This document shows positions 54,465-63,362 of a DNA stretch of 64,000 nucleotides, in pieces. Position 1 is the stretch's first letter. Every line of letters starts with the position of its first letter. The notes under the pieces are model-generated. The model did no database searches and had not been told where the DNA came from. It saw only the letters and a program-made list of their open reading frames with translations. Source of the DNA: Agarilytica rhodophyticola (GTDB lineage: Bacteria; Pseudomonadota; Gammaproteobacteria; Pseudomonadales; Cellvibrionaceae); the NCBI RefSeq assembly GCF_002157225.2, contig NZ_CP020038.1, positions 3,316,501 through 3,380,500 of the forward strand. Direction: 5' to 3'. The position numbers and the translations under genes were made by a program.

Positions 54465-54787
54465 TGGTATTAGATATTATTAGCTGGGTCTGCCTAGTCA
54501 GTGGCGGTTTCCTCTGTATTACAGGAGGTATCGGTTTATTTCGTTTTCCCGACTTTTTCTCCCGCATGCATGCGGCCAGTATTACCGATACCCTGGGCAG
54601 CGGCCTGATTATGATCGGCTTGCTCGTTCAAGTGGGGGAGGCGTGGATCGTTGCTGTCAAGCTATTGTTAATTATCTTATTTATCTTTCTAACGAGCCCA
54701 ACGTCTAGCCATGCACTGGCGAAGGCTGCGCTGCATTCTGGCCTCAAGCCCTATGAAAAGCAGCAGTCAAAATCGAGCTCAGAGTAA
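54464..54787 (+). CDS. mrpG: Mrp-type Na+/H+ antiporter subunit G
   Basis: A 107-residue protein with three transmembrane segments and the signature GGIGLFRFPDFFSRMHAASITDTLGSGLIMIGLL, then a Pro-Thr-Ser loop (TSPTSSHALAKAALHSG). ATG at 54464 overlaps the mrpF stop by one base. A 37-bp gap follows, then the A'/B gene. Confidence 0.94.
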   Translation: MVLDIISWVCLVSGGFLCITGGIGLFRFPDFFSRMHAASITDTLGSGLIMIGLLVQVGEAWIVAVKLLLIILFIFLTSPTSSHALAKAALHSGLKPYEKQQSKSSSE

Positions 54788-54824
54788 ACTTTAAGCGCAA
54801 ACCTATATAAACAAGAAGGGGCTA

Positions 54825-55820
54825 ATCATCGAGTTTTTAACTGATATCGTCATACTGGGTTTTCTGGTACTTACGGCAATATCGATTGCTTTGACCAAAG
54901 ACCTTTTCGCCAGCGTGATGCTAACAGGCATCTATAGCTTATTGTCTGCTTCATTTTTTGTGGTGATGGACGCTGTGGATGTGGCTTTTACAGAAGCTTC
55001 TGTTGGGGCAGGTATTTCGACAATTTTGATGCTTTCTACTCTAACCCTCACGGGTCGCTATGAAAACCCTGCTCGTCACAATACCACCTTAGGTTTAGTT
55101 GTGGTGGTGATCACCGGCGCATTATTAATTTTTGGTACCAGCGATATGCCTTCTTTTGGTGATTTACTCGCGCCGGTGCAGCAGCATGTAGGCCCCTATT
55201 ATTTAAATCAATCCTATGAAGATATCGGCGTCCCAAATGTGGTGACTTCAGTACTGGCCAGTTATCGAGGGTTTGATACTTTCGGCGAGACAGTGGTGAT
55301 TTTTACCGCTGGTATCGGTGTTTTAGGGTTGCTGGGCTTCACTGCCAACGGTAACGCACAATATGAAAATACCGTAGCCCCCATGTACCAGCATAAAATC
55401 CTACGTATCGTCAGCAAAGTACTGATTCCGCCGATCTTATTATTTGCTCTCTACGTCCAGTTTCATGGAGATTATGGCCCTGGCGGCGGCTTCCAAGCCG
55501 GAGTGATTTTTGCGGCCGCGATTATTTTATATGCCATGTTGTTTGGTGTTGGCAGTGCTAAGAAAGTTATCAACCAACCACTTATTCAAATATTGTCTGC
55601 TTTGGGTGTTTTATTATATGGCAGTGTTGGTGTTGTTTCTCTCTTAAATGGTAAGAACTTCTTGGATTATTCCGTGTTGGCAAGTGATTCTGTTGCGGGA
55701 CAACACTACGGTATTTTACTTATCGAGTTGGGTGTTGGTATCACTGTTACCTGTGTCATGATCATTATATTTTTTACCTTTGCCGGGCGGATAGATAAAA
55801 AGCATGGGGTGGCTCAATGA
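54825..55820 (+). CDS. Mrp subunit A C-terminal module fused to subunit B
   Basis: Translation should give about 331 residues. Residues 1-75 are the MrpA C-terminal (DUF4040/MbhD) type with LFASVMLTGIYSLLSASFFVVMDAVDVAFTEASVGAGISTILM. Residues 170-325 are MrpB with QFHGDYGPGGGFQAGVIFAAAIILYAMLFG. The first canonical start in frame is a TTG at 54891, but that would remove the first 22 residues of a conserved membrane helix. Upstream is an in-frame stretch reading IEFLTDIVILGFLVLTAIS, preceded by AAGAAGGGG and beginning at ATC 54825/54828, so AUC is the probable start codon, or a sequence error hides a normal one. Overlaps mrpC by four bases. Confidence 0.85.
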   Translation: MIEFLTDIVILGFLVLTAISIALTKDLFASVMLTGIYSLLSASFFVVMDAVDVAFTEASVGAGISTILMLSTLTLTGRYENPARHNTTLGLVVVVITGALLIFGTSDMPSFGDLLAPVQQHVGPYYLNQSYEDIGVPNVVTSVLASYRGFDTFGETVVIFTAGIGVLGLLGFTANGNAQYENTVAPMYQHKILRIVSKVLIPPILLFALYVQFHGDYGPGGGFQAGVIFAAAIILYAMLFGVGSAKKVINQPLIQILSALGVLLYGSVGVVSLLNGKNFLDYSVLASDSVAGQHYGILLIELGVGITVTCVMIIIFFTFAGRIDKKHGVAQ

Positions 55821-56173
55821 ATATTTTAGAGCAGTATAATTATTGGGTTGTTGTCTGTCTCATGATGATTGGTTTTTTCATCGTTATATCTCACGGTAAC
55901 TTGGTTAAAAAGCTCATGGGCTTGAGTGTTTTTCAAACATCCGTATTTATTCTCTATATTAGTATGGGTAAAGTCAGTGGTGGTACGGCCCCCATTCTCG
56001 ACCAAGCCTATTCAGTCTTTTCCAATCCTTTACCTCATGTGTTGATTCTCACAGCTATTGTTGTGGGTATTGCTACCACTGCCTTAGGCTTGGCGCTGGT
56101 AGTAAGAATTAATGAGGAGTACGGCACCATAGAAGAAAGTGAAATCCAACAAAAGGATGATCGCGAGTGCTAA
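55817..56173 (+). CDS. mrpC: Mrp-type Na+/H+ antiporter subunit C
   Basis: A 118-residue NuoK-like protein with three transmembrane segments, including VVVCLMMIGFFIVISHGNLVKKLMGLSVFQTSVFILYIS and DQAYSVFSNPLPHVLILTAIVVGIATTALGLALVVRI, where the P-L-P-H-V-L-I-L-T-A-I-V block is diagnostic. It lies between the A'/B fusion (ATGA overlap) and mrpD (7-bp overlap). Confidence 0.95.
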   Translation: MNILEQYNYWVVVCLMMIGFFIVISHGNLVKKLMGLSVFQTSVFILYISMGKVSGGTAPILDQAYSVFSNPLPHVLILTAIVVGIATTALGLALVVRINEEYGTIEESEIQQKDDREC

Positions 56174-57702
56174 ATCATTTTCCTATTTTGCAGGTAATCG
56201 TGCCGCTGCTGGCGGCGCCTATATGCTTGTTACTGCAACAGCGCCGCCTGGTCTGGATATTTACTACGTTGGTCAGCGCTATAGCTTTGTTGATCAGTTT
56301 CCAACTGCTCTATCAAGTGCAAACCCAAGGCACCCTTATTTATGAGTTGGGTGGCTGGCAAGCTCCCATCGGCATTGAATATCGTATCGATGCCCTGAGT
56401 GCTCTGTTATTGGTCTTGGTTTCTGCCATGAGTACTGTGGTACTGATGGGTGCGCATAAAAGTATTGAAAAAGAAATCCCTGAAGACAAGCAGACCTTTT
56501 TCTATATTGCCTTTTTACTTTGCCTGGCGGGTTCGCTGGGCATTATTGCGACGGGCGATGCATTTAACGTGTTTGTATTTCTGGAGATTTCTTCCCTGTC
56601 TACTTATACCTTGATTGCTCTTGGTAAAGATAGGCGAGCCTTATGGGCTTCATATCAGTATCTAATCATGGGTACAATCGGGGCGACATTCATTCTGATC
56701 GGTATTGGTTTGATGTATATGATGACCGGTACTTTGAATATGCACGATCTGTCCCAACGCCTGCCGGAGGTGGTGCAAACTAAAACGGTGTTCACCGCTT
56801 TTGCATTTTTTATTGTGGGTGTCTGTTTAAAGCTGGCCCTGTTTCCTTTGCACCTCTGGCTGCCCAATGCATACGCTTATGCGCCGTCTATGGTGACAGC
56901 TTTCTTGGCTGCAACGGCGACTAAAGTGGCGATATATGTGTTAGTACGTTTTACCTTCACAATTTTTGGGGTGGAGTTTGCGCTGTCATTTTTGCCTTTG
57001 TCAGAGCTGTTAATGGTGCTAGGCCTTTTGGGAGTCTTTGGTGCTTCTATTGTTGCCATTTTGCAAACGAATGTGAAACGTCTTTTTGCATACTCTAGTG
57101 TGGCGCAAATAGGTTATATGATTATTGGCTTCAGCCTGGGATCTCAAGCGGGCTTAAAGGCTGCACTGTTGCACTTGTTCAACCACGCGCTTATGAAGGG
57201 TGCGATCTTCATGGCGATAGCCGGCTTGGTGTATCGCATCGGTGCCACTAATCTTGAACATTTTAAAGGGGTAGGACAGCGCATGCCTTTGACTGCTGCG
57301 GCAATTGTAGTTGGAGGTTTAAGCCTTATTGGTGTGCCCTTGACAGTGGGCTTTGTGAGCAAGTGGTATTTGATTGTTGCCTTGCTAGAGCAGGGTTTGT
57401 GGCCGGTTGTTGCACTGGTCTTGATGGGTTCGCTGCTAGCGGTAATTTATGTTTGGAAATTGGTGGAAATTGCCTACTTCCAAACGCCTTCTGGCGAGTT
57501 GTCCCCTAATGGAAATGAAGCCCTTAGTCCACAAGATGCCCTAAACCCACAAGACGCCTTTAGCCAGCGCGAGGCCCCTTGGATAATATTAGTTCCCACG
57601 TGGTTACTTGTTGTCGCCAATATTTATTTTGGTATCGATACTGATTTTACGGTGAATGTTGCTACTCAAGCTGTCTCCAGTTTGTTTGGAGAAAGTCCAT
57701 GA
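56167..57702 (+). CDS. mrpD: Mrp-type Na+/H+ antiporter subunit D
   Basis: A 511-residue proton-conducting membrane protein of the NuoL/M/N family with about 14 transmembrane segments. Key stretches include VFVFLEISSLSTYTLIALG with the conserved Glu, KLALFPLHLWLPNAYAYAPSMVTAFLAATATKVAIYV, LFAYSSVAQIGYMIIGF and LFNHALMKGAIFMAIAGLV. Starts at GTG 56167 with AGGA upstream and overlaps mrpC; its stop overlaps the next gene. Confidence 0.95.
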   Translation: MLNHFPILQVIVPLLAAPICLLLQQRRLVWIFTTLVSAIALLISFQLLYQVQTQGTLIYELGGWQAPIGIEYRIDALSALLLVLVSAMSTVVLMGAHKSIEKEIPEDKQTFFYIAFLLCLAGSLGIIATGDAFNVFVFLEISSLSTYTLIALGKDRRALWASYQYLIMGTIGATFILIGIGLMYMMTGTLNMHDLSQRLPEVVQTKTVFTAFAFFIVGVCLKLALFPLHLWLPNAYAYAPSMVTAFLAATATKVAIYVLVRFTFTIFGVEFALSFLPLSELLMVLGLLGVFGASIVAILQTNVKRLFAYSSVAQIGYMIIGFSLGSQAGLKAALLHLFNHALMKGAIFMAIAGLVYRIGATNLEHFKGVGQRMPLTAAAIVVGGLSLIGVPLTVGFVSKWYLIVALLEQGLWPVVALVLMGSLLAVIYVWKLVEIAYFQTPSGELSPNGNEALSPQDALNPQDAFSQREAPWIILVPTWLLVVANIYFGIDTDFTVNVATQAVSSLFGESP

Positions 57703-59156
57703 GCAGTGAATTGCTATTGCTACTCAGTTTATTTTTGCCCTTAGTGGCGGCCTTTTTAATTGCGCTTACTGGGAAGTCGCCCAATGTTCGTGAATCTGTC
57801 ACTTTAGTGGCCAGTGTACTGTTATTGGTTGTTGTCACCGCTTTATATCGTCGATTCTTAGCCGGGGAGGTCATTGCTTATGAATGGCTGCAGATTTTAC
57901 CCGGTTTGGCAATTAAGTTTCGCCTGGAAAGTCTAGGAGTATTATTTTCTCTTGTCGCCAGCTTCCTTTGGGTGATTACTAGCGTCTATGGTATCGGGTA
58001 TATGCGTGGTAACAATGAGAAGAATCAGACGCGCTTCTTCATGCTCTTCCCAGTTGCCATTGCCGCTGCTCTTGCTATTGCCTTTGCTGGTAATTTGCTG
58101 ACCTTATTTATTTTTTATGAGGTTATGACGCTTTCTACTTTTCCCCTCGTGACTCATAAAGGGAATGATAATGCGGTTAAATCCGGACGTATTTATCTCG
58201 GTGTGTTGATAGGCTCTTCTATTGGTTTACTGCTGCCGGCCATTATTTGGGTATGGTCGATTACTGGCACCACAGACTTTATCGCCGGAGGTATTCTGCT
58301 AGGTAAGCTCGATGGTACCTTGCTTACGGTGTTGGCTTTACTGTTTGTATTGGGAATCGGCAAGGCGGCGGTTATGCCAGTGCACCGATGGCTGCCCGCG
58401 GCCATGGTGGCACCGACACCGGTAAGTGCTTTGCTGCACGCAGTTGCCGTGGTGAAAGCTGGGGTGTTCAGTGTCGTTAAAGTGGTGGTCTATATTTTTG
58501 GTATCGACCATTTGCGCTCAGCTCCCCATATCGAGTGGGTATTATACTTGGCGTTTTTCACCGTAGTGATGAGTTCGGTGATTGCTCTGAGACAAGATAA
58601 TCTTAAAAAACGTTTGGCGTATTCTACTATTAGCCAGTTATCGTATGTTGTGATGGCAGCCTTGCTACTGGCTCCTATCTCCATAGTCGGGGCGGCAATG
58701 CATATCGCAGCCCATGCATTTGGCAAAATCACACTATTCTTTGCTGCAGGTTCTATTTACACCGCGTCGAAGAAAACGGAAATTAGTCAGCTCGATGGTA
58801 TAGGTCATCGTATGCCTTTTACCATGGTGGCCTTCACCATTGGCGCACTTTCCATGATAGGTCTGCCTCCTGCAGTGGGGTTTATCTCCAAATGGTATAT
58901 CTTAATGGGGGCTTTTGAAGCCGAGCAAATGCTGGCCGTTGGCGTTATTTTGCTATCTACATTGCTCAATACTGCTTATTTTATTCCGATTGTTTACCGC
59001 GCCTTTTTTGTTAACGAGGCCGGCGATAATAAAGATCATGGAGAAGCTCCAGTGGCTATTGTCGCGGCATTATCGATGACAGCACTGCTGACTATGGTCT
59101 TATTTCTATACCCTGAAATTCCCTATAATTTAGCCAGCATGATTCAAGTGAGGTAG
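57699..59156 (+). CDS. Second NuoL/M-like antiporter subunit (MrpD/A'-like)
   Basis: A 485-residue NuoL/M-family membrane protein, about 14 segments, with GYMRGNNEKNQTRFFMLFP, LFIFYEVMTLSTFPLVTHKG, GKAAVMPVHRWLPAAMVAPTPVSALLHAVAVVKAGVF and LAYSTISQLSYVVMAALL. The conserved Glu in FYEVMTLS and the Lys and His residues of the proton path are present. ATG at 57699 overlaps the mrpD stop by four bases. Together with the third paralogue it may provide the antiporter half that MrpA normally carries. Confidence 0.92.
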   Translation: MSSELLLLLSLFLPLVAAFLIALTGKSPNVRESVTLVASVLLLVVVTALYRRFLAGEVIAYEWLQILPGLAIKFRLESLGVLFSLVASFLWVITSVYGIGYMRGNNEKNQTRFFMLFPVAIAAALAIAFAGNLLTLFIFYEVMTLSTFPLVTHKGNDNAVKSGRIYLGVLIGSSIGLLLPAIIWVWSITGTTDFIAGGILLGKLDGTLLTVLALLFVLGIGKAAVMPVHRWLPAAMVAPTPVSALLHAVAVVKAGVFSVVKVVVYIFGIDHLRSAPHIEWVLYLAFFTVVMSSVIALRQDNLKKRLAYSTISQLSYVVMAALLLAPISIVGAAMHIAAHAFGKITLFFAAGSIYTASKKTEISQLDGIGHRMPFTMVAFTIGALSMIGLPPAVGFISKWYILMGAFEAEQMLAVGVILLSTLLNTAYFIPIVYRAFFVNEAGDNKDHGEAPVAIVAALSMTALLTMVLFLYPEIPYNLASMIQVR

Positions 59157-59170
59157 GCGGTGATACGCAT

Positions 59171-59434
59171 ATGAGTGAGAATGATAAACACTGGTTGTAC
59201 CGCGAGGAGAATAGGCGAACGCTCTGGATTGCGCTCGCTGTGATTCTTGTGTTGGTTATGATTCCCGAATTTTTTGTTCATCATCATGCCCATTTTGAAA
59301 AACAGGGTGTGCATATTGATGCCTCTTGGGGGTTTTACGCCTGGTATGGCTTTGCTACCTGCGCCGCGATGGTTATCGCAGCCAAAGTGCTAGGTATTGT
59401 GCTTAAACGTAAGGACACTTATTACGATGACTAA
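59171..59434 (+). CDS. Small membrane protein inside the Mrp operon, 87 aa
   Basis: Two hydrophobic segments (LWIALAVILVLVMIPEFFV and YAWYGFATCAAMVIAAKVLGIVL) separated by HHHAHFEKQGVHIDAS, with charged ends (RKDTYYDD). I recognise no numbered Mrp subunit. The location between two antiporter-like genes, and an 8-bp overlap with the next gene, argue that it is a working accessory subunit. The His-rich loop could bind metal or sense pH, but this is only suggestive. Confidence 0.85.
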   Translation: MSENDKHWLYREENRRTLWIALAVILVLVMIPEFFVHHHAHFEKQGVHIDASWGFYAWYGFATCAAMVIAAKVLGIVLKRKDTYYDD

Positions 59435-61112
59435 TGTGTTGTTACCTCCGGGCCTCATCCTTGTATTCGGAGCTTTGGCTATTGCATTTAGTGGCAACAG
59501 TCGCATTCGCCAAGCCCTAGTACTCGGTCTACCGCTGTTGACCTTAATAAGCATTTGGCTAACGCCTCTTGGGGACAATATATTACTGCCATTTTTAGAA
59601 TATCAACTTCAGCCCCTTTCCTTTAGCGCGACAAGCCGTGTGTTCGCCACAATTTTCGCTCTTATGACGTTGATTGGGGGGCTGTATGCCTTACATCAGG
59701 CATCCACATTAGAACTTAGTGCGGCCTTTGCTTATGCAGGGTCTGCCATCTGTGTCACTTCTGCAGGGGATCTTATCACCCTGTTTATTTTTTGGGAGTT
59801 GATGGCAATTGGCTCGACCTTAGTGGTTTGGGCTGGAAATACTGAGTTGGCGTATAAAGCAAGCTTCCGTTATCTGTTAATTCATTTGCTAGGTGGCGTC
59901 ATTTTGATGTCGGGAATTGTCGGCCATATTTATCAGTCCGGCTCTATTGAATTTACCCTATTTAAGCTTGATTCAACGGCGAGTTGGCTAATTTTGGCGG
60001 GGTTTTTAGTGAACGCAGGTGCACCGCCATTTTCTTCTTGGATCGCCGATGCTTATCCTGAAGCCAGTCCCAGTGGCAGTGTGTTTTTATCTGCCTTCAC
60101 CACTAAAACTGCCGTTTATGCATTGATGATTGGCTTTGCTGGTAGCGATGTTTTGATCTACATCGGCCTCTACATGGTCTTCTATGGGATTATTTATGCG
60201 CTATTGGAAAATGACATGCGCAGAATTCTCGCCTACAGCATCGTCAACCAGGTGGGCTTTATGGTGACGGCTATCGGCATCGGCTCGCAAATGGCTCTCA
60301 ATGGGGCTACGGCCCATGCTTTTGCTCATATTATCTATAAGGCGTTGCTATTGATGTCAGCGGGCAGTGTGCTGCTGCAGACCGGGGAGCGTCGTTGTTC
60401 TCATCTGGGTGGTTTGTTCCAAACTATGCCAGTGACAGCGTTTCATGGCATTATTGGTGCACTCGCCATTTCAGCATTTCCATTTACTTCGGGCTTTGTT
60501 ACCAAATCTTTAGAGACATCGGCAGCGGCGTATGAAGGTTTAGCATTTGTGTGGTTTTTGCTGATGGCAGCGTCTGCTGGTGTGTTTTTGCACGCGGGCA
60601 TTAAATTTCCTTGGTTTGTCTTTTTTCAAAAAGATTCCGGCAAGCGCCCTGAGGAAGCCCCGTTGAATATGCGTCTTGCCATGTGGGTGTTTTCGTTTTT
60701 ATGTATTGCCATTGGCTTATTCCCTCAGCCGCTGTATAACATCCTACCTTATGCGGTGAAATATGAGCCCTATACCGTTGACCACCTTGTGACCCAGTTT
60801 CAATTGCTGGTGTTTGCTGGCGCCGCGTTTTTCGTATTTTTGCCCATGATGAAGCGTACTTTAACCATTAGCTTGGATTTTGATTGGCTATATCGTCGCC
60901 TTATTTATCGTTTAGGTCTTAAATTGTTCGATGGGATTTGGCGTGTTGATGCTGTTATTCGACAGGCAGGTCTAGCCTGTTTTAACGGCTTGTGTACCTT
61001 TATTGTGGAGCATGCCCCTAGCGGTATTTTGTCTAAAACTCGTCCTTCTAGCAGCATGGTCATATGGGTTACCGCGATGCTTGCTATTCTTGTTGTCAGC
61101 TTTATCTTATAG
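59427..61112 (+). CDS. Third NuoL/M-like antiporter subunit (MrpD/A'-like)
   Basis: About 561 residues with roughly 15 transmembrane segments: LITLFIFWELMAIGSTLVVWAG, GGVILMSGIVGHIYQSG, FLVNAGAPPFSSWIADAYPEASPSGSVFLSAFTTKTAVYAL and LAYSIVNQVGFMVTAIG. ATG 59427 overlaps the 87-aa gene by eight bases; an upstream TTG is inside that gene. The last 110 residues extend beyond the usual MrpD length (TISLDFDWLYRRLIYRLGLKLFDGIWRVDAV), an amphipathic segment that resembles a NuoL-like lateral helix. A perfect terminator follows. Confidence 0.92.
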   Translation: MTNVLLPPGLILVFGALAIAFSGNSRIRQALVLGLPLLTLISIWLTPLGDNILLPFLEYQLQPLSFSATSRVFATIFALMTLIGGLYALHQASTLELSAAFAYAGSAICVTSAGDLITLFIFWELMAIGSTLVVWAGNTELAYKASFRYLLIHLLGGVILMSGIVGHIYQSGSIEFTLFKLDSTASWLILAGFLVNAGAPPFSSWIADAYPEASPSGSVFLSAFTTKTAVYALMIGFAGSDVLIYIGLYMVFYGIIYALLENDMRRILAYSIVNQVGFMVTAIGIGSQMALNGATAHAFAHIIYKALLLMSAGSVLLQTGERRCSHLGGLFQTMPVTAFHGIIGALAISAFPFTSGFVTKSLETSAAAYEGLAFVWFLLMAASAGVFLHAGIKFPWFVFFQKDSGKRPEEAPLNMRLAMWVFSFLCIAIGLFPQPLYNILPYAVKYEPYTVDHLVTQFQLLVFAGAAFFVFLPMMKRTLTISLDFDWLYRRLIYRLGLKLFDGIWRVDAVIRQAGLACFNGLCTFIVEHAPSGILSKTRPSSSMVIWVTAMLAILVVSFIL

Positions 61113-61154
61113 GTGCTTGCTTCTAGACGCTTGCTTCGAATTTTATGATCTACT

Positions 61155-61185
61155 GGCACTTGTTAAAGCAAGTGCCCGGCTTTTT
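61155..61185 (+). terminator. Intrinsic terminator of the Mrp operon
   Basis: GGCACTTG (61155-61162), TTAAAG loop, CAAGTGCC (61169-61176), then CGGCTTTTT. A perfect 8-bp stem with T-run 43 bp after the last gene of the operon. Confidence 0.9.
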
Positions 61186-61594
61186 ATGATGCAACGCTAA
61201 ACCTTATAACTAGAAAGCTGGTACAAAAAAACAGCTTTTATGGTCAAAACCTAAGCGCTAAACCTCTGGCATCAGGCCCTTCTCGATGAAAACCTATAGG
61301 CAGTTACCTCAAAAATATAAATATTCTGTCATGCTATTTGCTCATTATTATCGAGCAATCTCTATAGTGTAGACTTGGTTTTTGAATTTATACGAGATAT
61401 TGAGTTAAGATCGTTCCATAACTCTAAGAAATTTAAGGATTTTTACCTGTTTCCTATTATACTTAAGTTGCAGTACTATAGGTGCTGGCACTAATAGGGC
61501 CTAGTATTGAATATTTTAAAAAACGGGCGTTACGCCTACGATGTGATTCCTTCAACATAAATTTTTCAACATATAGCAAAGTGGATTCCTAACT
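61186..61594. other. Intergenic region before fimL
   Basis: About 410 bp without a gene, holding the promoter for fimL. A stretch CTATAGGTGCTGGCACTAATAGGGCCTAG near 61478 superficially recalls the MITE ends but lacks a partner. Confidence 0.5.
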
Positions 61595-63322
61595 GTGAGC
61601 TCTCTGGATGCTGTTAACTTTCAATCTTTAAATCTTGTTCGAGATGAGCTTGTGGCGACCATCGAGGAGGCGGCGAGAAATTTAGAGAAATTTGCCAATT
61701 CCCATGACGATAGTGACGCACTGCAAGCTTGTATTGAGTGTATCGGGCAGATCGCCGGAACGTTAAAACTTATTGAGTTTGGTGGTGCTGAGTTGCTTGC
61801 TCAAGAGCTTTTGGCCACTGCAAATGAAATTTCGCCTGGCAGTAATGGCTCAAAATTTGAGCGGCGTCTTGATGTTGTAAGTAGTACGTTTTTTGTGCTG
61901 ACTCGCTATATGGAATATGTTCAGCAAACTGAGCGTAAGGTGCCTGTACTGTTGATTCCGCAAATTAATGAATTGCGTAAATTGCGTGAAGAGCCGGCCT
62001 TGCCTGAATGCCACTTCTTTTTGGTGAATCTTACACATAAGCCCCAGGTGCCTGTTGTAGATCCTCTTACTCTAAGTGATGCAGAATTTGCTCCGGCAGT
62101 GCGTCGCTTACGCCATATGTATCAGATTGGCTTACTTGGCTTTTTTAAAGAGAGCCAGCTGAAAAACTCCATTGCCATGATGCGCCGTGCTTTAAAACGT
62201 TTTCGCCGTTTGTGTGAAGGGGATAAGCCTTTATCGTTATTGTGGTGGTTAGCCGATTTGACGCTGGAGTCTTTCACCTCTCAAAAAATGCAAATCATCG
62301 AAACGCGCAAAATGCTGTTTGGGCGTATTGACCGCATTGTTCGCCAAGTGGAAAAGAATGGGCGAGTGGCCTTCGATGCAGAACCGCCAAAAGCCCTAAT
62401 TAAAGAGCTGGTCTATCTCATTGCGTTATCGACCTCTGATGATGACGAAGTCAAATCAGTGCGCAGCACCTATGGCTTGGAGCGATTCAATTATACCGAT
62501 GAGGATTTGGCCAGTGAGCGAGATCTGTTAAATGGTCCAAGTGCTCATACTGTATCCTCTCTTGCTAGTGTCTTACAGGCAGAGCTATTGAGTACGAAAA
62601 AAATTCTCGAAAGTGCGTCTCAAAGCAGTATTCAAAAGATTGATGATATTGATGGTTTTATCGCGACCTTACAGAAAGTGGCCGAAATTTTATCTATTGT
62701 GGGGTTAGTGGCGGCATCGAATACCCTCAAAGATGAATTGAACCGTATTGATTCATGGAAAGAGGTGGAGGAAATTTCTCGCCAGGATATGACAGAAGTA
62801 GCGAATACTCTGCTGTATATCGAGTCCACGGTGAACTCTATTGAGATGACCAAATTATCTGATGAAAAGCTCGATATGGCCAATAAGGTGGCACAGAGAG
62901 AAATTATCGCATCTGGTCAGTTGGCTGAGGCAAAACGTATTGTTCTCACCGAGTCAGAAGCGGGTATTTCCTTGACCAAGCGTGCCTTGAGCTCTTTCTC
63001 TGAATCTGAGTTTGATACCGGCCATATTCGTAATATTGGAAAAACCTTGAATACCATTCGTGGTGGTATGCTCATGCTAAAATGTGGCCGCGCAGCCGTT
63101 ATTCTTGAGCGTTGTGCATCATTTGTAGATGAAGTTCTTATGGATCCGGACTCTCCTCCGGCACTGAAAGAAATGCTGGAGACCTTTGCCGATTCCATTA
63201 TATCTATTGAGTACTACCTCAATTCTGTAACATCTAATTTGCAAATGGATGAATCTGTATTGCAGTTAGCCGAGGAGAGTCTGGAGGCTTTAGGGTACCC
63301 GATCAACGCAGCTGAAGAGTAA
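61595..63322 (+). CDS. fimL: FimL-like type IV pilus / cAMP pathway regulator
   Basis: A 575-residue cytosolic protein homologous to the N-terminal part of ChpA/PilL. The opening LNLVRDELVATIEEAARNLEKFANSHDDSDALQACIECIGQIAGTLKLIEFGGAELLAQELLA matches the N-terminal domain of ChpA and FimL. Length is close to P. aeruginosa FimL, and no kinase or receiver domain follows. The usual phospho-acceptor His motif (HxxKG) of Hpt domains is not evident, as in FimL, which acts through protein contacts to raise cAMP and support twitching motility. The gene starts at GTG 61595. It is followed by nudC, as fimL is in P. aeruginosa. Confidence 0.88.
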   Translation: MSSLDAVNFQSLNLVRDELVATIEEAARNLEKFANSHDDSDALQACIECIGQIAGTLKLIEFGGAELLAQELLATANEISPGSNGSKFERRLDVVSSTFFVLTRYMEYVQQTERKVPVLLIPQINELRKLREEPALPECHFFLVNLTHKPQVPVVDPLTLSDAEFAPAVRRLRHMYQIGLLGFFKESQLKNSIAMMRRALKRFRRLCEGDKPLSLLWWLADLTLESFTSQKMQIIETRKMLFGRIDRIVRQVEKNGRVAFDAEPPKALIKELVYLIALSTSDDDEVKSVRSTYGLERFNYTDEDLASERDLLNGPSAHTVSSLASVLQAELLSTKKILESASQSSIQKIDDIDGFIATLQKVAEILSIVGLVAASNTLKDELNRIDSWKEVEEISRQDMTEVANTLLYIESTVNSIEMTKLSDEKLDMANKVAQREIIASGQLAEAKRIVLTESEAGISLTKRALSSFSESEFDTGHIRNIGKTLNTIRGGMLMLKCGRAAVILERCASFVDEVLMDPDSPPALKEMLETFADSIISIEYYLNSVTSNLQMDESVLQLAEESLEALGYPINAAEE

Positions 63323-63362
63323 GTATTGCCCTCAGTGCCGTTGTGTTGAAGGTGTCGCTATT

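Noticed and set aside
61478-61506. CTATAGG...GGGCCTAG similarity to MITE ends
   Set aside because: Only the GGGCCT core is shared, orientation is wrong for a terminal repeat and no partner is found.
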